Source: Clostridia bacterium
GTDB taxonomy: Bacteria; Bacillota; Clostridia; Christensenellales; CAG-138
DNA length: 64,000 nt
Assembly (NCBI GenBank): GCA_017525875.1
Contig: JAFXSG010000025.1
Coordinates: 62,001-126,000, forward strand
Reading direction: 5' to 3'
Part shown: positions 7,284-16,052 of the stretch, one piece after another
Layout: every line of letters begins with the position of its first letter
Position numbering within the stretch: the first letter of the stretch is position 1
Made by a program: the position numbers and the translations under genes
Notes under the pieces: generated by a model
The model's input: only the letters and a program-made list of their open reading frames with translations
The model's database searches: none
What the model was told of the DNA's origin: nothing

Positions 7284-9095
7284 TTACCAGAGCGGGCTGT
7301 ATTTTGCGACGTTCGCGTTGTGCTCGGAAATCGTTTTTGCGTATACGAGCGCACCGGTATCGGGATCCATAAGGCAGAAGAACAGGTACTGCTCCGAAAG
7401 GAACTCCTCGTTGGGGTAGAGGACGGCTTTGAGGGCGATATCGCCGGGGTTGGAGACGGGGCCGAGCGGAAGTCCGGTGTTCGTGTGGGTGTTGTAGCCG
7501 GAAACGGTAGCGAGCTGCTCATCGGTCAGATGCAGCGAACCTGTATGCAGAACGTATTCGAGCGTCGCGTCCGAATCAAGGCTCATATTGTTCCTTATCC
7601 TGTTGAAGAACACGGCGGAAACGCGGGCGAAGTCGTCGGTCAGCCTTGCTTCCTTCTCGATGGTGGAAGCGAGCGTCACTACCTGATACATGCTGAGACC
7701 GAGCTCCGCAGCCCTTGCGGTATAGACGCTGCCGAAGATCTGCTCAAAGCGGGAGAGCATCTTGTCGATGATGGTCTCCTCGTTGGAATCAACGTAGATC
7801 TCATAGGTATCGGGGAACAGGAAGCCCTCGAGCGCGTACGGGCGTTCGCCGCTCTCGTCGGCGGGGATATCCGCGATGAACGGATGATCCTTCACGAACG
7901 CCTCGCCCGTAACACAAAGCTCGATGAAATGATCGGGGCTTGAGAGTATGCCGTCCTCAACGAGCTTGGCGGCCATGGCTTCGATCGTCATGCCTTCCGG
8001 GACACGGAGCTTGACGATCTCCCTCGGGGGAACGCCGCGGCAGATCGTGTCAACAATATCGGGGATGCTCATATTCCTTGAAAGAATATAGGTACCCGCC
8101 TGAAGTCGGCTGGATTTGCCGATAAAATCGACGTAGACCTTGAAGACGGCCTTGTGCGAGATAAGCCCTTTTTCGCCTTCTCCGCCCGCTTCGTAGAGGA
8201 TCTTCGCGATATTTGAGGCGCCGCTTCCGGTCGGGATCGTCACAACGATCGGCGTCGGGTCGTTCGGATCGACGGGCATGATGTAATCGTTCAGCAGCTT
8301 CGTTCCGACCTTGCGCAGCAGAACGTAAACGATCAGCACCGTTGCGGCGATGATGACCGGAATACGGATTATGGACCAAACTTTCCAAAAAACTTTCATG
8401 CGTTTTTTAAACTTTGCCTTTCTGTCCTCGGTGTCGTCATCCTGCTCGTAGGTCTCCCCGGCAGGCTCGTATTCGTCGCTTTGCCAGCCTGAGGACGGCC
8501 TTGAAGGCTTTTCTGCTTCACGCTCGACTTTCTTGGGAATGACGCTGATGTTCTGCGTTGAAAAGATGCGTCCCTCATCGTTCTTTGAAAGATCTCCGTC
8601 CTGGAACTCTGCCATGTCCGGCCCTTTCGCGCCGTAATCATCCGAAACGTCAGCGCTCGTTTCATCCTCAGCGGGTCCGCCGTTCCTGATCCCGCCGCTG
8701 ATATCCTGAAAATCATCGTCGTTCAGCTCAAAATCCTTTTCGTCAGCAGCCTTGCGCTTACCGGTCTTACCGGCTTTTCCGTTCCTGTTGAACACGGAAG
8801 CAATGCCGGAAAGCAAACCGGGGCGCGGCGCTTTGGGCTCTTTTTCGTTTTGCTGCTTGTGAGGACCGGCGGGGTCGACGCCTTCGGGAACGGAGACGCT
8901 TTGCGCAAACGAAGCTTCGTCGTCGTGCTCCGGGTCGAAGTAGTCAAAACCGTCGTCGTCAAAAGGCGCGGGGCGAGGCGCTTCCGCGTCATCGCCCGGT
9001 TCGCTCACAAACCCGAAATCGGCGTCAACAGCCGTCTCGGGAGCTTCGGGCATTGGCTCAGCGTGCGATCTGTTTTTAATATCATTGGATTTCAT
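7284..9095 (-). CDS. mltG: Endolytic murein transglycosylase MltG (YceG-like) with long acidic N-terminus
   Basis: 603 aa. Residues 1-235 are a low-complexity, Asp/Glu-rich cytoplasmic region. One helix (about 241-260) crosses the membrane, and the YceG domain follows outside. LASTIEKEARL places the catalytic glutamate at residue 480, matching the EKE motif of E. coli MltG; SAVFFNRI and PLDSDATL-like segments (here MSLDSDATLEYVL) follow as usual. MltG cleaves nascent glycan strands and sets their length next to the elongation machinery. The N-terminal extension is much longer than in E. coli but common in Gram-positives. The ATG has GGAGG upstream. The next gene is ylbF. Confidence 0.93.
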   Translation of the reverse strand: MKSNDIKNRSHAEPMPEAPETAVDADFGFVSEPGDDAEAPRPAPFDDDGFDYFDPEHDDEASFAQSVSVPEGVDPAGPHKQQNEKEPKAPRPGLLSGIASVFNRNGKAGKTGKRKAADEKDFELNDDDFQDISGGIRNGGPAEDETSADVSDDYGAKGPDMAEFQDGDLSKNDEGRIFSTQNISVIPKKVEREAEKPSRPSSGWQSDEYEPAGETYEQDDDTEDRKAKFKKRMKVFWKVWSIIRIPVIIAATVLIVYVLLRKVGTKLLNDYIMPVDPNDPTPIVVTIPTGSGASNIAKILYEAGGEGEKGLISHKAVFKVYVDFIGKSSRLQAGTYILSRNMSIPDIVDTICRGVPPREIVKLRVPEGMTIEAMAAKLVEDGILSSPDHFIELCVTGEAFVKDHPFIADIPADESGERPYALEGFLFPDTYEIYVDSNEETIIDKMLSRFEQIFGSVYTARAAELGLSMYQVVTLASTIEKEARLTDDFARVSAVFFNRIRNNMSLDSDATLEYVLHTGSLHLTDEQLATVSGYNTHTNTGLPLGPVSNPGDIALKAVLYPNEEFLSEQYLFFCLMDPDTGALVYAKTISEHNANVAKYSPLW

Positions 9096-9124
9096 TGGTG
9101 TTGCCTCCGAAAATACGCGGCAGG

Positions 9125-9472
9125 TCAGTCGCAGACGCTGCTGAGATCCGCATCTACGGCGTCGGCAAGGGTCTTATAGACCTTGCCGAGGAGATTATTC
9201 AAACGGAACTGTGCAAACAGGTATTCGCTTGAAACGGGATTCATCTGCAGCAGTTCTCCGAGCTTTTGCAAGCGCAGCATATCCTCCTCGTCCGCGCCTC
9301 CGGCGAGCTCCGCCGCCTGCACCTTGAGCTGGAGCTTGCGGTAATCGTCGAGCAGCGCTTTTGTTGCGGCGTTTGAAAACGCTGCGTCCTGCGCGGACTT
9401 GAATTCACTGTATTCGCGGCTTGACCGAAGGAGTGCGGCAAGCTCGTTTGCTGCTTGTTCAATATCGTTCAT
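9125..9472 (-). CDS. YlbF family regulator-type protein
   Basis: 115 aa, almost all alpha-helical. The pattern IEQAANELAALLRSSREYSEFKSAQDAA, LLDDYRKLQLKVQAAEL and LNPVSSEYLFAQ-like C-terminus (here MNPVSSEYLFAQFRLNNLLG) is that of YlbF/YmcA. In Bacillus, YlbF acts with YmcA and YaaT in a complex that directs RNase Y and affects biofilm, competence and sporulation. Its position directly between RNase J and MltG fits a link to RNA decay. AAAGGAT lies before the ATG. Confidence 0.85.
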   Translation of the reverse strand: MNDIEQAANELAALLRSSREYSEFKSAQDAAFSNAATKALLDDYRKLQLKVQAAELAGGADEEDMLRLQKLGELLQMNPVSSEYLFAQFRLNNLLGKVYKTLADAVDADLSSVCD

Positions 9473-9515
9473 AAAAGATCCTTTACCGATATAACGCGCG
9501 GGAAAGCGACGCGGT

Positions 9516-11189
9516 TCAGCGTTCGATCTCGACCACGATCGGGACGATGATCGGAGTGCGCTTGGTTTTGCTCAAAAGGAATGCCTTCATAGCGCTCTTC
9601 ATTGCCGCGGTGAAAGCCGTGCGGTCAGGCCCGGGATGCTTTTCGAGCAGCTGAAGCGAAAGGTCGAAAGCATAGTGCTTGGCCTCGTTGATCAGCTCGT
9701 CGGAATCCTTCAGATAGATGAAGCCCCTCGTGATGATCTCCGGCAGACCGATCAGCTCGTCGCTTGATTTTGCAAGCGGGATGATGATCGAGAACAGGCC
9801 TTCCTGGGAGAGCAGGCGGCGCTCGCGCAGCACGGTAGTACCCACGTCTCCGATGCCGAGACCGTCCACCAGGATGGACCCGGAGGCGACGCCGCTGCCG
9901 AGCTTTGCTTCCTTACCGCTGATCTCAAGCACATTGCCGTTGTCGAGCACGAAGATATTGCCCGGATCGATGCCCATCTCCTCTGCAAGGCGGGCGTGGC
10001 GGTACAAATGCCTCGTTTCGCCGTGAACGGGGATGAAATACCTGGGCTTGATTATGTGGAACATCATTTTCAGCTCCTCGCGCCTGGCGTGACCGGAAAC
10101 GTGAACGTCCGCAAGCCGGTCGTAGATAACGTTCGCTCCGCGCTTGAAAAGCTGATTTATGACTCTGCCGACGCTGACCTCGTTGCCGGGAATGGCGGAA
10201 GCGGAGATGATGACAGTGTCGCCCTTGCCGACGATCAGCCTGTGGTTTGCGTTCGCCATGCGGAACAGGCCGCTCATGGATTCGCCCTGGCTGCCTGTCG
10301 TCATAACGCAGACGCGGCTGTTGTCGTAGTTCTTGAGCTGTTCGATATCGACCACGCTGTTTTCGGGTAGGTCAAGATAACCGAGCTCATAGGCGATCCT
10401 AGCGATGTTCACCATCGAACGGCCCTGGAAGCACACCACTCTTCCGTGCGCAACAGCGGTATCTATGACCTGCTGGATGCGGTACACGTTCGACGCGAAC
10501 GAGGCGACTATCACGCGGCCCTCGGCTTCGGAGAACACCTTTTCAAAAGTCTTGCCAAGCTCCCTTTCGGAGGGGGTAACGCCTTCGAGCTCCGCGTTGG
10601 TGCTGTCCATCATCAGCGCAAGCACGCCGTCCGCGCCGTATGCGGCAAAGCGGTTGATGTCGATGGGCTCGTCGTCGATCGGCGTATAGTCGACCTTGAA
10701 GTCACCCGTGTGGATGACGACGCCGAGCGGGGTGGTGATAGCGAGCGCGACGGCGCCGGCGATGGAGTGGCTTACCTTGATGAACTCGATCGTGAAACAG
10801 CCGAGCGTCACCGTATCGCCCGCGTCGATGCAGTTGAGCTGGATATCCAGCATATTATGCTCTTCGAGCTTGTGCTCGATCAGCGCAAGCGTGAAGCGGG
10901 TGCCGTAAACGGGGACGTTGACCTTGTCGAGCGCATAGGGCAGGCCGCCGATATGATCCTCATGGCCGTGGGTGATCACGAACGCACGAAGCTTTTCTCT
11001 GTTCGTTTCAAGGTATGAAATGTCCGGAAGGACCATATCGATACCGAGCATATCTTCATCGGGGAAGGCAAGACCGCAGTCGACGACGATCATGTCGTTT
11101 CCGTATTCGATAACGGTCAGGTTCTTGCCTATCTCGCCGAGACCGCCGAGCGGTATTATTTTCAGTTTTTCAGTTTTCTTAGAGGACAA
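9516..11189 (-). CDS. rnj: Ribonuclease J
   Basis: 557 aa metallo-beta-lactamase/beta-CASP nuclease. The metal site THGHEDHIGG holds His74, His76, Asp78 and His79. The beta-CASP region contains TTGSQGE and the C-terminal HVSGHARREELKMM and PVHGETRHL motifs are intact. RNase J carries out 5'-3' exonucleolytic and endonucleolytic turnover and maturation of mRNA and rRNA. It starts at a TTG with AAAGGAG six bases upstream, which decides the start. A weak terminator precedes the gene. A single rnj copy is seen here; whether a second paralogue exists elsewhere is unknown. Confidence 0.95.
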   Translation of the reverse strand: MSSKKTEKLKIIPLGGLGEIGKNLTVIEYGNDMIVVDCGLAFPDEDMLGIDMVLPDISYLETNREKLRAFVITHGHEDHIGGLPYALDKVNVPVYGTRFTLALIEHKLEEHNMLDIQLNCIDAGDTVTLGCFTIEFIKVSHSIAGAVALAITTPLGVVIHTGDFKVDYTPIDDEPIDINRFAAYGADGVLALMMDSTNAELEGVTPSERELGKTFEKVFSEAEGRVIVASFASNVYRIQQVIDTAVAHGRVVCFQGRSMVNIARIAYELGYLDLPENSVVDIEQLKNYDNSRVCVMTTGSQGESMSGLFRMANANHRLIVGKGDTVIISASAIPGNEVSVGRVINQLFKRGANVIYDRLADVHVSGHARREELKMMFHIIKPRYFIPVHGETRHLYRHARLAEEMGIDPGNIFVLDNGNVLEISGKEAKLGSGVASGSILVDGLGIGDVGTTVLRERRLLSQEGLFSIIIPLAKSSDELIGLPEIITRGFIYLKDSDELINEAKHYAFDLSLQLLEKHPGPDRTAFTAAMKSAMKAFLLSKTKRTPIIVPIVVEIER

Positions 11190-11211
11190 ATTAGTCTCCT
11201 TTCATATCAAA

Positions 11212-11231
11212 GCAAAAGCATCTTTCGATGC
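11212..11231 (-). terminator. Short hairpin between the ABC-F and rnj genes
   Basis: Minus strand: GCATC-GAAA-GATGC followed by TTTTGCTTT. The stem is only 5 bp but has a stable GAAA tetraloop and a T-rich tail, so it may terminate part of the upstream transcript. Confidence 0.5.
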
Positions 11232-11244
11232 GGTCAAGTTTTCG

Positions 11245-13173
11245 TTAATCGCTGCCGGAGCCGGTGAGCTCGGCAAGGCGCGCTTCGGCTTCCTCCCATT
11301 TTTTATAGAGATTTTCAAGCTCGCCGCGCAGTTTGTCCGCCTTTGCGGAAAGCTCGATCGCTTTTTTATAGTCGGAAGAGGCGGCGGGGGAGGCCAGCTC
11401 ATGATCGAGCTGCTCAAGCTCCGCTTCGGCCTTTACAACGGCTTTTTCACAGCGCTCGGCCTCGCCCTTTGCGCGGTTTATAAGGCTTTGGGCAAGCTTG
11501 CGGTCGCGGTAGTCAAGCGCGTTTTTCGATAGGCTTTTTTCAGAGTCAGCCGCGTTCTGCTGCTTTTTCGAAAGCGCTTCGATGTAATCGTCATAGCTGC
11601 CGATGTATTCCTCGAGCCCGTCTGCGGTCATGTGGAAGATCCTGTCCGCAAGCCTGTTCACAAGGTAGCGGTCGTGCGTGACGATCACCATCGTGCCGTT
11701 GTATTCGTCGAGCGCAGACTCGAGCGCTTCGCGTGAAGCGATATCGAGATGGTTGGTCGGCTCGTCGAGCAGCAGCAGGTTGCATTTGGTGAGCATCAGC
11801 TTGAGCAGCTGGACCCTCGCAAGCTCGCCGCCCGAGAGCAAACCGAGCTGTTTGTTCACGTCGTCTCCACGGAACAGGAAAGCCGCAAGCGCGTTGCAGA
11901 TATCCTTGTGGGAAATGGTCGTATAGTATCTGTCCCAAACCTCGCGAAGTACGGTATTGTTCGGGTCGAAAGAGCCAAGCGTCTGCTCGTAATACGCCGC
12001 CTCGACGTGCGCGCCGAGATAGAAGCTGCCGGAGGTAGCGCGCAGCCTGCCCGCAAGGATATTGAGCAGAGTTGTCTTTCCGCAGCCGTTATCGCCGAGG
12101 ATAAACACTTTTTCGCCCTTCTTGATCAGCAGATCGACGTTTTTGAACACCGGCTTGCCGTCGAAGGATTTTGAAAGCTGCTTCGCAACGAGCACGTCGT
12201 TGCCGCTCACTTCTTTCGCCTCGAAATGGAAATGGATGGATGCGCTGTCGCGCTCGGGCTCAACGAGCGTTTCGCGGATCCTGTCGGCCTGCTTCTGCTT
12301 GGAGGCAGCGGTAATAAAATTGTGCGCCTGGCCCCAGCGGCGCTGCTGTTCGACCATGCCTTCGATGCGGCGGATCTCCTTTTTCTTGCGGAGGTATTCG
12401 CGCATCTCAAGCTCGCGGGCGGTGCTGCGCAGCTCGATATGGCGGGAATAGTTCCCGCGCGAGATGTAAAGCCGGCGATCCTTCATCTCGATCGTTCGGT
12501 TAGTGACCTTGTCGAGGAAGTAACGATCGTGCGAGATAACGATGAACGCGCCGCGGTAGGCCGAGAGGAAATTCTCAAGCCATTCGATCGAAGAGATATC
12601 AAGGTGGTTGGTCGGCTCGTCAAGGAGCAAAAGATTCGCGTCGGACAGCAGAAGCCTTGCAAGCTGAGCCTTGTTGCGCTGACCGCCGCTGAAAGTGCTC
12701 ATCGGGCGGGAAAGCTCGTCGTCCGTAAAGCCAAGGCCGAGCAGGGTGGAGCGGGTCCGCGCGCGGTAGGTCGCGCCGCCGTTGTCGTAATAACGGTCAT
12801 GCAGGCGCTGCTGCCTGTCGAGGATGCGTGCATCGGCTATGCCGGTCTCCGCGATAGTCGAAGCGATCCTGTCAAGCTCCTCTTCGGCGCGTATCAGCCC
12901 GGAAAAGACTTCCAGCGTGTAGTCATACAGCGGAAGCGAATCGTTCGAAACGGTCTGCTGCATGCTGCCGATCTTTGCTTCGGAGCTTATCGATATATAG
13001 CCTTCGTCGGCGGGCTCTTCGCCGAGGATCATGCGGAACAGCGTTGACTTTCCGCAGCCGTTCACGCCCACAAAACCGATGTGGTCGCCGTATTCGACGT
13101 CGAAGGAGATACCCTCGAACAGAACACGCGTCACGAATGATTTTTTTAAATTATTGACACCCAGTAAAGGCAT
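11245..13173 (-). CDS. ABC-F family ATPase (Uup/YdiF type)
   Basis: 642 aa. Two ABC domains without membrane helices: Walker A GVNGCGKST and GDNGCGKTT, signatures FSGGQRNKAQLARLL and LSGGELARVQLLKLM, each with LLLLDEPTNHLD. A charged linker of about 80 residues separates them and a C-terminal coiled coil follows (about 545-640), typical of Uup/YdiF. ABC-F proteins act on the ribosome, relieving stalled translation or protecting against antibiotics; members with a coiled-coil tail are usually housekeeping. The start at 13173 is chosen because GGAG lies seven bases upstream; a slightly longer in-frame ATG has no such site. It follows the SLOG gene closely. Confidence 0.9.
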   Translation of the reverse strand: MPLLGVNNLKKSFVTRVLFEGISFDVEYGDHIGFVGVNGCGKSTLFRMILGEEPADEGYISISSEAKIGSMQQTVSNDSLPLYDYTLEVFSGLIRAEEELDRIASTIAETGIADARILDRQQRLHDRYYDNGGATYRARTRSTLLGLGFTDDELSRPMSTFSGGQRNKAQLARLLLSDANLLLLDEPTNHLDISSIEWLENFLSAYRGAFIVISHDRYFLDKVTNRTIEMKDRRLYISRGNYSRHIELRSTARELEMREYLRKKKEIRRIEGMVEQQRRWGQAHNFITAASKQKQADRIRETLVEPERDSASIHFHFEAKEVSGNDVLVAKQLSKSFDGKPVFKNVDLLIKKGEKVFILGDNGCGKTTLLNILAGRLRATSGSFYLGAHVEAAYYEQTLGSFDPNNTVLREVWDRYYTTISHKDICNALAAFLFRGDDVNKQLGLLSGGELARVQLLKLMLTKCNLLLLDEPTNHLDIASREALESALDEYNGTMVIVTHDRYLVNRLADRIFHMTADGLEEYIGSYDDYIEALSKKQQNAADSEKSLSKNALDYRDRKLAQSLINRAKGEAERCEKAVVKAEAELEQLDHELASPAASSDYKKAIELSAKADKLRGELENLYKKWEEAEARLAELTGSGSD

Positions 13174-13196
13174 AGATAACTCCATAATAAACGGGC

Positions 13197-13700
13197 TCAG
13201 GGCCGGATAAAGCGAACCGGGAGCCCCTTTTCTTCGGCAAGCAGGATGGTCCTATAGGTGCCGCCCGTAAGCCTGCCGTCATAGCCTGCGATAAGGCAGG
13301 AAGCGTTTTCAACAAGAAAACGGTTGCGAAGCTGCATACAGCCCGCGCAGTATTCATCGCAAACGGCAAAGCTGCCGTCAGCCTCGGAAGCGATGCGAAG
13401 CGCAGCTTCGTCCCACATCGGGTAGGGGAAAACGCAGATGAGGCGGATGTCTGCAAGCTCCGGCCTGAGGGTCAGCACTTCCTCTGCGGCGATCGTGTCC
13501 ACGCCGCTTGCCATGCCGCTCAAAAAGACGCGTTTGCCTTCGCGATACAGGTCGGTCACGCTTTGCCTCAGCCTTGCGCGAAAATCTATGCAGCGGGGAG
13601 AGCCGGCGTCAAAGCCCCAGGGCAGGGAGTCCGCTCTGTGCCCCGTGAAGGCGACGGTCAGCAAAGGATCGATAATAGGTTTTGCCCGGCCCGTAAGCAT
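13197..13700 (-). CDS. SLOG-family protein (DUF1273, YpsA/YoqJ-like)
   Basis: 167 aa. TVAFTGHRADSLPWGFD at the start and FLSGMASGVDTIAAEEVL match DUF1273, a SLOG (SMF/DprA-LOG) Rossmann-like nucleotide-binding domain. ICVFPYPMWD and NRFLVENASCLIAGYDG continue the fold. Relatives include YpsA, linked to cell division in Bacillus and Staphylococcus, and sensors of nucleotide ligands. The start overlaps the P-loop ATPase stop (TGATG), so the two are translated in concert. Function here is unknown. Confidence 0.8.
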   Translation of the reverse strand: MLTGRAKPIIDPLLTVAFTGHRADSLPWGFDAGSPRCIDFRARLRQSVTDLYREGKRVFLSGMASGVDTIAAEEVLTLRPELADIRLICVFPYPMWDEAALRIASEADGSFAVCDEYCAGCMQLRNRFLVENASCLIAGYDGRLTGGTYRTILLAEEKGLPVRFIRP

Positions 13701-14410
13701 CAGAGACCGCTTTCGGTGAAGCTTGCCCAGTCCCTGTGGATATAACGCGCGATAGGGAGGATCTCGCCGACGAAGCGCTTATCGAGGCCTTTTTCTTCGG
13801 CATACTTCGCGAATTCGCCGATCACAGGCTCGCAGCCGGTGGTGTACTTCACGGGCAGACCGGTCTCGAGCGATACCCTGCGCACCATGTCATAGCCGTC
13901 GATGAGTTCCGCGATCGAAGTCTCCTGCGACAGATTTGTGTTGTTCACGAGCGCGTCGATCCTGATCCTGCCCGCTTCGGTGACCTTCGAGATCATGTCG
14001 AGGTTGAGGTCGAGCTCACAGCTGAACGGACGGCGCATATTGATGACGTAAAGCGTTTCCACGTTTTCGACGTCCTTGAAGAAACGCCTGTACTGACCGA
14101 GCGCGATAGCGCCCGCCGCGTCTCCGCCGACGTCGAAGATAACGACGTCGCTCATGTCGGAAAACACGGAATAGATCTCGGCCGGCAGGCTCGGGACTTC
14201 AACGCCTGCGGAAACGTAGTTGGGGCAGAGCAGGCGGACGCCGGCGGCTTCAAGCTCTTTTTTGCGTTCCGACGAACGGAAATAGGGGTTGATGATATCG
14301 AGGTCAACCAGCGTGACCTTGTTGTTCTTCGCCGCGTCGAAAGCGAGGTTGAGTGAAAGCTCCGTTTTGCCGGAACCGAAATTGCCGATAACGATGATGT
14401 ATTTCTTCAT
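13700..14410 (-). CDS. P-loop ATPase, MinD/ArsA-like, function unknown
   Basis: 236 aa. GNFGSGKTELSLNLA is a Walker A loop at the N-terminus; VDLDIINPYFRSSE is a Walker A' / switch-like motif with the MinD-type DLDxxxP pattern, and VVIFDVGGDAAGA is Walker B. Conserved blocks YVINMRRPFS and ALVNNTNLSQET follow. Such proteins appear as single-domain SIMIBI ATPases in clostridial genomes. No membrane-targeting helix is seen. It sits between the FAD oxidoreductase and the SLOG gene, overlapping the latter by one base. Function cannot be stated. Confidence 0.75.
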   Translation of the reverse strand: MKKYIIVIGNFGSGKTELSLNLAFDAAKNNKVTLVDLDIINPYFRSSERKKELEAAGVRLLCPNYVSAGVEVPSLPAEIYSVFSDMSDVVIFDVGGDAAGAIALGQYRRFFKDVENVETLYVINMRRPFSCELDLNLDMISKVTEAGRIRIDALVNNTNLSQETSIAELIDGYDMVRRVSLETGLPVKYTTGCEPVIGEFAKYAEEKGLDKRFVGEILPIARYIHRDWASFTESGL

Positions 14411-14430
14411 TTTGATACCAGATCCGTTAA

Positions 14431-16029
14431 TTATTTCCCGGGCTTGTACCTGCCCATGATCCGCTCCGCTGCGCGCATTCCGTCAACAGCGGCGCTTACG
14501 ATGCCGCCCGCGTAGCCCGCGCCCTCGCCCACGGGGTAGAGCCCCTTCATGCGGGTCGCTTCGCCGAGCTCGCCGCGCATGATCCGCACGGGAGCGCTCG
14601 AACGGCTTTCAACTGCGGTGAGCACCGCGTCGTACATATCGAAATTCCGTATCTGCCTTGCAAAAGCATGGATGCCGTCCCTGATGCCGTTCACGATCGT
14701 GGGCGGCAGGCAGCGGGAGATATCCTTCGCCGCAACGCCGGGACGGTAGGTCGGCTGAACGCCGCCGAAACCGGAGGGCTTCCTGCCCGCAAGGAAATCA
14801 CCGACGCGGACAGCAGGAGCGGTGTAATCGCCGCCGCCAAGCCTGAACGCCGCGTTCTCGATCTTCTCCTGGAAGATCATGCCGCCGAGCGGATCGGCGC
14901 CGAAGTCGGCGGGATTTACCTGAACGATGATCGCGGAGTTCGCGTTTTTGCCGTTCCTTGCGTGATAGCTCATGCCGTTCGTCACGACCTGATCCTTGTC
15001 GGAGGACGACGCGACCACAACACCGCCGGGACACATGCAGAAGGTGTACACGCCGCGATTGCCGCTCTTGCCCGTGAGCCTGTACTCTGCGGCTCCGAGG
15101 CGCGGATGCCCCGCGAATTTGCCGTACTGCGAACGGTCGATCATATCCTGCGGGTGTTCTATGCGAACGCCGACGGCGAAGGGCTTCGGCGAGAGTTCAA
15201 GCCCGCTTGCCGCGAGCATACGGTAGGTATCCCTCGCGGCCTGACCGATCGCAAGCACGCAGGCACAGCATTCGATCCTTTCGCCTCCGTTAACGCTCAC
15301 TGCGGTGATCGTTCCGTCCTTTGATTCAAGCCCGGTCAGGGTCGTGTTAAAGCGAATCTCAACGCCGGCCTCTTCAAGCGAGCCGCGCATGCGGAGCACG
15401 ACTTCGCTGAGAACGTCCGTCCCGATATGCGGCTTGGCCTCGATGGCGATATTCCTGTCCGCGCCGAACCCGATGAGCGTGTCGAGAACGTCCTTCGCGC
15501 GAGGGTCCTTGATGCGCGTGGTCAGCTTGCCGTCCGAGAACGTGCCTGCGCCGCCTTCGCCGAACATAATGTTGCTGTTTGTATCGAGCACGGCGGTCGA
15601 AAAGAAGGTCTCAACGTCCTTTTTACGCTCCGAAATCGGCTTGCCGCGTTCGATAACAATGACTTTATAGCCGTATTTTGCAAGCTCGTGCGCCGCAAAA
15701 AGGCCGGCGGGACCGAGGCCGACGACAACGACCGGCGCGGGCTGCGCCTGCTCGCCGAAAACCGGCTGGGCGCTCTCGTGCACGGGCGCGCGGCCCACGT
15801 TTTTAAGACCGAGCTCTGCGATCCGCTTTGTGTTCTCGGGCGAAAGCTCGAAGAGCACCGAATAGATGCTTCGGATATCGGCCTTGTCCCTCGCGTCGAG
15901 GGAATGGCGCACGATGCGCAGGTCCTGTATCTCGGCTGCGGGTATGCGGATATGTGATGAGAGCAGCAGAGGGAGCGCCGCTTCATCCGCGTTGAACGGT
16001 AGATCGAGATTGGTTGCTATAAGCTGCAT
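14431..16029 (-). CDS. FAD-dependent oxidoreductase of the COG2509 type
   Basis: 532 aa. Residues 1-90 form the family's N-terminal alpha/beta domain (IRIPAAEIQDLRIVRHSLDAR). A dinucleotide-binding fold begins with VVVVGLGPAGLFAAHELAKYG. MFGEGGAGTFSDGKLTTRIKD and the C-terminal YPVGEGAGYAGGIVSAAVDG (FAD contact) are hallmarks of this uncharacterised dehydrogenase group, common in Clostridia and Bacteroidetes. Cytoplasmic. GGAG precedes the ATG, 23 bases after the cdaR stop. The substrate is unknown. Confidence 0.85.
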   Translation of the reverse strand: MQLIATNLDLPFNADEAALPLLLSSHIRIPAAEIQDLRIVRHSLDARDKADIRSIYSVLFELSPENTKRIAELGLKNVGRAPVHESAQPVFGEQAQPAPVVVVGLGPAGLFAAHELAKYGYKVIVIERGKPISERKKDVETFFSTAVLDTNSNIMFGEGGAGTFSDGKLTTRIKDPRAKDVLDTLIGFGADRNIAIEAKPHIGTDVLSEVVLRMRGSLEEAGVEIRFNTTLTGLESKDGTITAVSVNGGERIECCACVLAIGQAARDTYRMLAASGLELSPKPFAVGVRIEHPQDMIDRSQYGKFAGHPRLGAAEYRLTGKSGNRGVYTFCMCPGGVVVASSSDKDQVVTNGMSYHARNGKNANSAIIVQVNPADFGADPLGGMIFQEKIENAAFRLGGGDYTAPAVRVGDFLAGRKPSGFGGVQPTYRPGVAAKDISRCLPPTIVNGIRDGIHAFARQIRNFDMYDAVLTAVESRSSAPVRIMRGELGEATRMKGLYPVGEGAGYAGGIVSAAVDGMRAAERIMGRYKPGK

Positions 16030-16052
16030 TTAATGCTCCGTTATTCTGTCGG

